Shown one piece after another: positions 25,947-32,827 of a stretch of DNA of 64,000 bases (positions are counted from its first letter, which is position 1; each line of letters starts with the position of its first letter). The translations under genes were made by a program, and so were the position numbers. A model generated the notes under the pieces. The model did not search any database. It was not told the DNA's origin and worked only from the letters and a program-made list of their open reading frames with translations. The DNA is from Treponema sp. CETP13. Lineage in GTDB: Bacteria > Spirochaetota > Spirochaetia > Treponematales > Treponemataceae. The stretch spans positions 1 through 64,000 of the forward strand of contig MLPZ01000012.1 of assembly GCA_001885315.1 (NCBI GenBank). Reading direction: 5' to 3'.

Positions 25947-26944
25947 CGCAGGCTCCTTGTTTTTACAAAAAAGTACAAAAACAAAATAGTTCCTGCAATC
26001 GAGGTTATAACGCCAATAGGAAGTTCAAGTGGTTTTATAATAGTTCGGCAGAGTAAATCAGCGAGCATTAAAAAAATGCCACCAAATAAAATAGTAACTG
26101 GTAAGAGCCTTTTATGATTAGGCCCGGTTATAAGGCGTGTTATGTGTGGAATAATGAGGCCTACAAATCCGATGTTGCCACAAACAGAAACGCAAACACC
26201 TGTAAGGGCCGAAACGGCAAAAAACAAAACAAATTTTGTTCGTCTCACATTTATGCCAATGTTACGAGCGTTGTCTTCACTTATAGCAAAGGCATTCAAT
26301 TCTTGAGAATGCGATAAAATTATAGGTATACAGATAAGTGAGGCAATAAGCAGCAGTAAAAATTCTTGCCAGCTCGTGTTTGCAAGTGATCCCATCATCC
26401 AAAAAGTGATAGATTGTATTTTTTCGCCCGAAAAAGCTATTAAAAGTGAAATTATGCTGTTTGCAAACATGGTAAATACAATACCAAGCAAAATTATCGT
26501 ATTTGATGAAAGTGAATAATCGAGTTTTGCAGATAAGCCTAAAATTAGTAAAAGAGAGGCAAACGCAAATGCGATTGAAAATAAAACTGTTCCGCCACCT
26601 GGAAGCCACGGAATATACAGTCCTATAAAAATAGCTATAACTGCACCAAGCGAAGCTCCGGCTGACACCCCAAGTGTTGTGCCATCAGCTAATGGATTGC
26701 GCAAAAGGCCTTGCATTGCTCCACCACAAACGGATAAGGCTGCTCCAGTAACTAGAGCCCCTAACACTCGTGGTAAGCGTATGGTAAAAAGTATTGTATG
26801 GTACGTTTTGTTAGATAGCACATCTGAGAGGGGAAAATAAACACTCCCCACACACACGCATAAAATGACTACAGCAATGGTCGCAAAAATTGAGAATGCG
26901 ATGGCAATTGAGTATGAAAGTTTTGGTTTGCTAAAGTCATTCAT
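25943..26944 (-). CDS. FecCD-family ABC transporter permease
   Basis: A 333-residue permease with about 9-10 hydrophobic segments. Family marks are RLPRVLGALVTGAALSVCGGAMQGLLRNPLADGTTLGVSAGAS (residues 57-99) and the EAA-like GFVGLIIPHITRLITGPNHKRLLP. It forms the transmembrane channel for the ATPase and the binding protein. The middle of the operon is compact, with a 23 bp gap from the binding-protein gene. Confidence 0.94.
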   Translation of the reverse strand: MNDFSKPKLSYSIAIAFSIFATIAVVILCVCVGSVYFPLSDVLSNKTYHTILFTIRLPRVLGALVTGAALSVCGGAMQGLLRNPLADGTTLGVSAGASLGAVIAIFIGLYIPWLPGGGTVLFSIAFAFASLLLILGLSAKLDYSLSSNTIILLGIVFTMFANSIISLLIAFSGEKIQSITFWMMGSLANTSWQEFLLLLIASLICIPIILSHSQELNAFAISEDNARNIGINVRRTKFVLFFAVSALTGVCVSVCGNIGFVGLIIPHITRLITGPNHKRLLPVTILFGGIFLMLADLLCRTIIKPLELPIGVITSIAGTILFLYFFVKTRSLR

Positions 26945-26967
26945 CTAAGTTTTCTCTTATATACACA

Positions 26968-27891
26968 TTATTGTTCGTAAAAAAAGCTATACAGTTGATT
27001 TGCCGCATCTACTAATCGAGGCCCTGGGCGCGATATTATGTTTGCATCAGCATTATAGACTGTTGAGTTTGTAACAGCCTGTAGTGTATTCCATCCCTTA
27101 CGAGTTACAATTTCTTCTATAGGGGTCGAGCCGTCTCCGTTATAGGTGGAGATTGTAACAATAAAATCTGGGTTACGGGCAAGAACTTGTTCTTCAGAAA
27201 TAGAAGCCCAACCGTCTGTGTCTGTAAAAGCATTTTCTATGCCACAAAGGTGTGCTAATTCGGTCATAAATGTATTTGAACCAGCTGTCCATAGACCCCA
27301 TTGCAATGGAGACACTTCAAAGTAGACTGTTTTGTCAGGAGTAAAATCGTTATGTTTTTTAGCTTTGTCTGTAATTGCCGAAAAACTCTCTTGCATGCTT
27401 TTTACCAGTGTGCTGGCTTCTGCCTCTTTGCCTACAATATCGCCGAGTAAAATGATTGTTGCATATACATCTTCGATAGTGGTAGCTTGTGTTGCTACAA
27501 CGGTAATACCGGCAGATTCAAGAGCTTGTACTTGATCCAAAGACTGTGCCATTGTGCCCATAATAACAACATCTGGATTAAGGGCTATAACTTGTTCAAT
27601 ACTAAATGTGTCACCGGACCCTACATTTGGTATTGTAGCAGTGGCTTCTGGATAATCACAGTATGAACCTCGACCAACAATCATGTCCTGCGCGCCAAGT
27701 CTATATAGTATTTCTACATCACCTGGTTGTGTTACAACTATTTTTGTAATAGTGGCAGGAAGCGTAATTTCACGGCCTACACCGTCAATAATACTGTTTT
27801 GTATAGATTCTTTTGAGCCATGGGCAAAAGTAGTAAATTGAAATACGGCTAAAACGGTAGCTATAAGAACTGTTTTTTTTGAAGATCTCAT
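26968..27891 (-). CDS. Substrate-binding protein of a metal-chelate/cobalamin ABC transporter
   Basis: A 307-residue periplasmic binding protein of the BtuF/FhuD type. It has a Sec signal peptide (SSKKTVLIATVLAVFQFTTF) and then the fold pattern IVVTQPGDVEILYRLGAQDMIVGR, LNPDVVIMG and SISEEQVLARNPDFIVT. AGGAG precedes the ATG. The mature N-terminus has no lipobox Cys. The ligand is iron-siderophore, haem or corrinoid and cannot be decided from sequence. Confidence 0.92.
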   Translation of the reverse strand: MRSSKKTVLIATVLAVFQFTTFAHGSKESIQNSIIDGVGREITLPATITKIVVTQPGDVEILYRLGAQDMIVGRGSYCDYPEATATIPNVGSGDTFSIEQVIALNPDVVIMGTMAQSLDQVQALESAGITVVATQATTIEDVYATIILLGDIVGKEAEASTLVKSMQESFSAITDKAKKHNDFTPDKTVYFEVSPLQWGLWTAGSNTFMTELAHLCGIENAFTDTDGWASISEEQVLARNPDFIVTISTYNGDGSTPIEEIVTRKGWNTLQAVTNSTVYNADANIISRPGPRLVDAANQLYSFFYEQ

Positions 27892-27900
27892 ATATTGCTC

Positions 27901-28497
27901 CTATTTAGATTTTACCCATACGTCATGACTTACTGTCCATGAAAATCCTAATATGTTTTCGAGTCGAAGGTCTTTATTGGATTGTTCATTAGGTATTTTT
28001 TTTACAGTTACAATTCCAATTCTGTATACGCGCATTGTTAGTGATGCTTTTTTATGCATTAGAATTGACTCTTGTAAGGAATGTGAATTTTGCTCAGATA
28101 CTGGTGTTTCATATGTTAGGGTAAATGCGTTTTTTGTAAAAGGTTCAGGAACTCTTTTTTCTGTCAAGTAATCTGATTTAAATGTAGGAAGACCTTGGAT
28201 AGGACAAATAATTTTTTTTATATTGGAGTCTTTTTGGCGCAATTCAGGGGCTTTAATACATAATGAACAATGTGTTAGCGTTTTTTGTTGTTCTTTAATA
28301 AATTTTCTAAGTTGTGTTGTATCAATAGGTGTAGAATTACAAGAATTATCTTCTAAACTGCACAAAGGTGTTATGAGTGGATACAAAGGGTAATGGTGGG
28401 CCATTTGTTGTATACGCTCAAGATCAGAAAGAGTGTTATGATGTGGGATTATTGCCAAAAACTGTATATAATCATTAGACTCAAAAAAATGTAACAA
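27901..28497 (-). CDS. Hypothetical protein, first gene of the ABC uptake operon
   Basis: A 198-residue protein with no family that I recognise. It starts with TTG 28497, chosen because AAAGGA lies upstream and no ATG fits. The N-terminus is FFESNDYIQFLAIIPHHNTL. There are scattered Cys/His residues (near residues 45-53 and HCSLCIKAPELRQ at about 76) and a more basic C-terminal half ending SWTVSHDVWVKSK. It is 9 bp from the binding-protein gene, so its job is probably linked to that transporter. There is no signal peptide or transmembrane segment. Confidence 0.72.
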   Translation of the reverse strand: MLHFFESNDYIQFLAIIPHHNTLSDLERIQQMAHHYPLYPLITPLCSLEDNSCNSTPIDTTQLRKFIKEQQKTLTHCSLCIKAPELRQKDSNIKKIICPIQGLPTFKSDYLTEKRVPEPFTKNAFTLTYETPVSEQNSHSLQESILMHKKASLTMRVYRIGIVTVKKIPNEQSNKDLRLENILGFSWTVSHDVWVKSK

Positions 28498-28560
28498 ATC
28501 TTGTCCTTTTAATAATTGTTAGTATAGTATAAAAAAGTAAGAAAGTATATTATATATTCT

Positions 28561-30339
28561 ATGAGTTATTTTTACCATAGAAAAAAAACCTTACTAATAG
28601 GTAGCTTAGTATTAATAATCTTAAATAGTAGCTGTTCTCAATATAAAGAATCATCATTATATTTAAGTACAAACAATTTTATAACAAATCAGGATGAAAA
28701 ATCAAATGCGACTTTGCAAGAAAAGTCTGCTTTTGTTGCCCTCAATTCTAATGCTCTAAAAGCTGCTATACCAAGCAATTACGATTCGAAATATATGTTT
28801 TTTGCTTTCCCTTCTGATATTTCACAAGATTCGATTGATTCGCTTGAAAAAAAAGCAGCACTCTCGCTTAGTTTTTCTGGAGCTCAAGAAGGAAAAACTA
28901 TAAACATAGCTTTTTTGTATGGGCAAGACTTTGAAGCCAAGTATAAATTAGTTAAAAACTTAAAACCTAGATCTATAATTACTGGTCTTTTAGGTTCTCA
29001 CAATTCTATTGGAAATTTAACTATAAGTTTAGAAATAGATAAAAATGTTCGTGGCTTTCTTGTTTCAAGCGATGGGCCTATTACTATAACAAAAGCAGAA
29101 CTAACAAAAGTTAAGTATGGATGGCAGAGAACGGAAACAGGAAATTGGTATGGTTTTTCTGAAAAAGGAGGAAAACTCCCCAATATTGTAAATGGTACGC
29201 TTGCAGAAAAAGTACTTTTCGATTTTACACATTGTGAGTCTGCTAATAAAGTTTTTAAAGTATTTCTTGACGGTAAAGATTATGGTACTGTCGAGGAGCA
29301 AACAAAAAGTGAATTACAGTTTGGAACAGATGTGATTACAGTTCTCCGTGCTCCTAAGCAAAATAGTATTACATTATTTCCTTCTATTTTTGAGCAATCT
29401 GGAGTAGTAGTTTCGGCAACAAAAAATGCAGATATGATTAGTGGAGTGATTCTTATTGCTGATCCTAATAAGACCTATGACACAACAGAAGAGATTGTCC
29501 CAGTGGTTGCTGATCCCGGAATTATTGTTAATTGGCCACAAAAAAGATGGCGTTATGATGGATATGAGGTGTTTAAGTGGGAACAGTTTCCAGATATTCT
29601 TGTTTTTGATACAAAAGACTATGCAACGCAATCAAAAATGTTTAAAAGACTTGCTTTTTATCTCGAAAAAACAGGGTATACGGGGACTCTTTGGCCAGAT
29701 GAGGTTATTGCTAATCAACATGGCTATAATGCCCATGATTATCAAGCAAAGGATTTGGCTGCTTTTTTTGCAAAAGCAGAAATAGAATTTTTTCCTTTAA
29801 ATGAAAGAGAATTGCAACTAAAAGATATTTTATTTCAAAATGGTATAATAAAACGTGATAAAAATAATAAGATAGTTGCAGGGAGTGGTGCAATTGCTTC
29901 AATCTCTCGTGAGATACCTTCTTATTTAAGAATGAAATTGCTCACTCACGAAATGCTTCATGGCTTATATTTTACTCATGAAGAATATAGAAAGACAGTT
30001 GCAAAAGTTTTTGCTGTAACAGATCCCCAATCTCTTAAGTTTCTATTAACATTTTGGGAGAAAAATCCTTCGTTAGGCTATGACACAGATAATACATTCC
30101 TTGTACAAAATGAGTTTATGGCATATATGACGCAACAATCGGTAAAAACAATACCACAATATTATGCTCAAAACATTGCAAACTGGAAATCAACTAAGCG
30201 GGATTTACCCGAATTAGCAGAATACATACAAAAAACCAATGCTTCGGGATTTGTTGCAGCCTCTAGTGCAATTCAAGAGTATTTATTTAAAACTTGGGGT
30301 TTTGCTTCTGGTCGAGTCTCTTTAGTCTTCTTAAACTAA
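28561..30339 (+). CDS. Large lipoprotein with a zinc-peptidase-like HExxH motif
   Basis: A 592-residue protein with a lipoprotein leader ending LNSSC (Cys25 region). Residues 463-467 are HEMLH, the HExxH zinc motif, and NEFMAY with Glu518 about 50 residues later could supply the third ligand as in gluzincins. A beta-rich domain rich in Ser/Thr precedes it (30-330), and a substrate-like or amidase-like region (KWEQFPDILVFDTKDYATQ) follows. I do not recognise the family. No ribosome binding site is visible, and a TATTAT box 7 bases before the ATG raises the possibility of a leaderless mRNA. Confidence 0.78.
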   Translation: MSYFYHRKKTLLIGSLVLIILNSSCSQYKESSLYLSTNNFITNQDEKSNATLQEKSAFVALNSNALKAAIPSNYDSKYMFFAFPSDISQDSIDSLEKKAALSLSFSGAQEGKTINIAFLYGQDFEAKYKLVKNLKPRSIITGLLGSHNSIGNLTISLEIDKNVRGFLVSSDGPITITKAELTKVKYGWQRTETGNWYGFSEKGGKLPNIVNGTLAEKVLFDFTHCESANKVFKVFLDGKDYGTVEEQTKSELQFGTDVITVLRAPKQNSITLFPSIFEQSGVVVSATKNADMISGVILIADPNKTYDTTEEIVPVVADPGIIVNWPQKRWRYDGYEVFKWEQFPDILVFDTKDYATQSKMFKRLAFYLEKTGYTGTLWPDEVIANQHGYNAHDYQAKDLAAFFAKAEIEFFPLNERELQLKDILFQNGIIKRDKNNKIVAGSGAIASISREIPSYLRMKLLTHEMLHGLYFTHEEYRKTVAKVFAVTDPQSLKFLLTFWEKNPSLGYDTDNTFLVQNEFMAYMTQQSVKTIPQYYAQNIANWKSTKRDLPELAEYIQKTNASGFVAASSAIQEYLFKTWGFASGRVSLVFLN

Positions 30340-30902
30340 TCATATTGGATTTTTATATTAAATTGTTTTTCGACTCCTACAGTAGTTGGAGGACCATGAC
30401 CTGGTAAAACTTCAATATCATCTTGTTGAGAAAGAAGCTTTAATTTTATATTTGAAGCAAGAGTTCTTTCTGCATACGTGTTGTTAGTACTGCCATAACT
30501 TCCTGCAGTGAGAGTATCTCCAGTAAACATGACTCGTCCAATTTTAAACACCATTGAATCCGAAGAATGTCCTGGAATTGACATATACCCGACAGAGAAT
30601 CCTGCAATTCTAATTACGCCGTCACCTTTTATAACTACTGTATCAACTCCGGCGACTTCATAATCAGCGGCATAAATTTTTGGATTGTATATTTTTCGTA
30701 AAGTAGATAGTCCTTGAAGGTGAGTTGTATGATTATGAGTTATTAAGCATGCGGTTAAGTTATAAGGGCCTCGCTCAATTTGTTGAATCATATTGTTAGT
30801 AATAACACCAGGATCAATAATAATTGCCTGCATTGTTTCTTCATTTGTAACAATATAAGTGTTAGAAAAACCGTGAATGTTTAGATGAAAGTAAATTTTC
30901 AT
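30336..30902 (-). CDS. Metallo-beta-lactamase-fold hydrolase with altered metal motif
   Basis: A 188-residue MBL-fold protein of the glyoxalase-II-like group. It has the strand-turn IIIDPGVI, the metal motif as THNHTTH (His56, His58, Thr60, His61), PGHSSDSMV, MFTGDTLTAGSYG and LPGHGPPT near the C-terminus. The usual HxHxDH Asp that binds the second metal is Thr here. It overlaps the 3' end of the lipoprotein gene by 4 bp (convergent) and the pentapeptide gene by 4 bp (same strand). Confidence 0.87.
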   Translation of the reverse strand: MKIYFHLNIHGFSNTYIVTNEETMQAIIIDPGVITNNMIQQIERGPYNLTACLITHNHTTHLQGLSTLRKIYNPKIYAADYEVAGVDTVVIKGDGVIRIAGFSVGYMSIPGHSSDSMVFKIGRVMFTGDTLTAGSYGSTNNTYAERTLASNIKLKLLSQQDDIEVLPGHGPPTTVGVEKQFNIKIQYD

Positions 30903-31531
30903 TCGTTTATCTCTTCATTTTTAGAAAAAATAGCTTCTCTAGTATTTGACATCTTAAATGAAACATTTTCTTGTTCCATTTCCATAAAATTAGTCCTTTT
31001 TAAGTTACAGTTTCTAAAGGATGTGTTCATAAGTTTTGTTTTTATAAATCTAGAATTGTAAAGATCTGAATCATCAAATGATGACTGATAGGCACTCATG
31101 CCACAAAAATTATCTTGAATTAAAGTAGAATTAGTAATTAAAGCGTGAGAAAAAATACACCCTCCAAAAGAGGTAAACATGATTTTTGATTCTATAAGAT
31201 TACAATCAGAAAAAATTGCATAATCAAAAAAAGTTAATCGCGTTCGTAAATTTTCTGACTGAATATTAGTAAAGGTACAATGTTGAAATGTACATCCAAA
31301 AAAACTTTTATTTGAAAGATCCATATTTTCAAAATGAATCTCTGAAGCACAGATTCCAACAATAACATCATGAGTTTTAACGTATTGTCTAATTTGCGAT
31401 TGTGTCTCTTCTATGTTTTTGCAATGTTCTAAGCAGTATCCTTGTTCGTTTGTTAATTCCCCATTTTCGTCAAATGAAGAAATAGCAGCTTTTCGGCAAG
31501 ATGGATAGTCACAATTGTTCAATATAAACAT
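30899..31531 (-). CDS. Pentapeptide-repeat protein with N-terminal Cys-rich motif
   Basis: A 210-residue protein. An N-terminal zinc-finger-like stretch (CDYPSC at 7-12 and YCLEHC at 32-37) is followed by a pentapeptide-repeat region of the A(D/N)Lxx type from about 70 to 190 (DLSNKSFFGCTFQHCTFTN, then further imperfect repeats such as LYNSRFIKTKL). The stop overlaps the MBL gene start by 4 bp. There is no ribosome binding site. The ATG is 6 bases after TACGAT, itself 17 bases from TTGACA. Its role is unknown. Related folds shape membrane or topoisomerase partners. Confidence 0.8.
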   Translation of the reverse strand: MFILNNCDYPSCRKAAISSFDENGELTNEQGYCLEHCKNIEETQSQIRQYVKTHDVIVGICASEIHFENMDLSNKSFFGCTFQHCTFTNIQSENLRTRLTFFDYAIFSDCNLIESKIMFTSFGGCIFSHALITNSTLIQDNFCGMSAYQSSFDDSDLYNSRFIKTKLMNTSFRNCNLKRTNFMEMEQENVSFKMSNTREAIFSKNEEINE

Positions 31532-31537
31532 GCTACT

Positions 31538-31566
31538 ATCGTATGTTATTGCACTTATTATGTCAA
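31538..31566 (-). promoter_or_regulatory. Leaderless promoter of the pentapeptide gene
   Basis: On the minus strand TTGACA (31561-31566), 17 bases, TACGAT (31538-31543), 6 bases, then ATG at 31531. It overlaps the divergent promoter at 31549-31577. Confidence 0.7.
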
Positions 31567-31577
31567 ATGTTTATCAT
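31549..31577 (+). promoter_or_regulatory. Leaderless promoter of the zinc-ribbon gene
   Basis: TTGCAC (31549-31554), 17 bases, TATCAT (31572-31577), 6 bases, then ATG at 31584. It overlaps the divergent promoter on the other strand. Confidence 0.7.
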
Positions 31578-31583
31578 ACGTAT

Positions 31584-31865
31584 ATGTGTTGGAAATGTGG
31601 AAAAGAGACAAAGATAAATGGATTTGTAAGTCGTTCCGATGTTTGCCCAAATTGCGGGGCAGATATTAGAAGTTGTAAAAATTGTGTTTTTTATGAGCCT
31701 GGGGCTCATTATGATTGTCATGAAACAATTGATGAATTAGTTACTGACAAAGAAAGATCAAACTTTTGTGATTATTTTAAGTTAAATAGTATTGGCGATT
31801 CAAAGAAAAATTCTAATAAATCAGAAAATTCAAAAGATGCTTTTAACAAATTATTTGGAGATTAG
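31584..31865 (+). CDS. Zinc-ribbon protein
   Basis: A 93-residue protein. It starts directly in the first zinc knuckle (MCWKCGKET), followed by CPNCGADIRSCKNCVFYEPG and a His/Cys-rich tail (HYDCHETIDELVTDKERSNFCDYF), a pattern of unknown function found across bacteria. Longer in-frame starts at 31515 and 31560 lack ribosome binding sites. ATG 31584 lies exactly 6 bases after a -10 box. The C-terminus is Ser/Asn/Lys-rich and probably flexible. murI begins 4 bp after its stop. Confidence 0.82.
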   Translation: MCWKCGKETKINGFVSRSDVCPNCGADIRSCKNCVFYEPGAHYDCHETIDELVTDKERSNFCDYFKLNSIGDSKKNSNKSENSKDAFNKLFGD

Positions 31866-31869
31866 TTAA

Positions 31870-32712
31870 ATGCAATCTTTATCTTACTTAGAACAGTCCC
31901 CCATACCTATAGATTTTGCTTTTTTAGATTCTGGTACAGGGGGACTTCCATATATGCAATACTTAAAAGATGTATATAAAGATGTTTCATGCATGTATTT
32001 GGCCGATACTCAAAATTTTCCTTATGGTGAAAAAACACCCGAAAAAATAATTGAATCTGCAATATTTGCTGTTAGTGCAATTTTAAAACGATATAAACCA
32101 GCCGCAATTGTCATAGCTTGTAATACTATGTCTGTTACAGCTCTTGAATCTCTACGGAATAAATTTCCGCAAATTCCTTTTGTTGGAACAGTACCTGCAA
32201 TAAAGCTTGCTGCAAAAATTACAAAAAACAAACGCATTGGTTTGCTTGCAACTCGCCAAACTGTTACTCATCCTTATACAAAAAAACTTGAAAGTGAGTT
32301 TACGCAAAATTGCGTTGTTGTAGAACGAGGGGATCCCGATTTAATAAATTTTATAGAGCATTCTCTTGATACAGCAACTAAAAGCGAAATAGAAGCTGCT
32401 ATTATGCCAGCTATTTCTTTTTTTAAATCTAAACATGTTGATGTACTTGTACTTGGGTGTACACATTTTTTACGTATTGCGAATATCATACAAGAACTTG
32501 CAGATAAGATCACTGTGATTGATTCTAGGGATGGTGTTGTACGCCAGGCTTTTAAAGTTGCAAACAAGGCTAAATTTATGCATAAACAGGAGTCTAAAGG
32601 TGACAATAAAATCTCACCATCTGTTTTTTATATAACAGGAAAAGAGCCTTATTTCGGATTTTATGAAAAAGTAGCTTTAAAAGCTGGTATTATATATGGT
32701 GGTATAATTTAA
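31870..32712 (+). CDS. murI: Glutamate racemase
   Basis: A 280-residue cofactor-independent racemase that supplies D-glutamate for peptidoglycan. DSGTGGLPYMQYL is at residue 17. The two catalytic cysteines are in IACNTMS (about residue 82) and LGCTHFLRI (about 196). GGAG precedes the ATG within the end of the zinc-ribbon gene. It is probably transcribed with that gene. Length is normal for MurI. Confidence 0.94.
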   Translation: MQSLSYLEQSPIPIDFAFLDSGTGGLPYMQYLKDVYKDVSCMYLADTQNFPYGEKTPEKIIESAIFAVSAILKRYKPAAIVIACNTMSVTALESLRNKFPQIPFVGTVPAIKLAAKITKNKRIGLLATRQTVTHPYTKKLESEFTQNCVVVERGDPDLINFIEHSLDTATKSEIEAAIMPAISFFKSKHVDVLVLGCTHFLRIANIIQELADKITVIDSRDGVVRQAFKVANKAKFMHKQESKGDNKISPSVFYITGKEPYFGFYEKVALKAGIIYGGII

Positions 32713-32827
32713 TTTTTTATGTAACCATTAAATTTCTACTTGTGAAAATATATCGAAAATAGTAAACTGATTCCAATTATTTTAAAATTTGGCAAAATGT
32801 ATTTTTGTTTTGTATTAGAGGGTATGT

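Noticed and set aside
28498-28560. Cobalamin or other riboswitch before the ABC uptake operon
   Set aside because: The divergent intergenic region is only 63 bp, too short for known cobalamin riboswitches.
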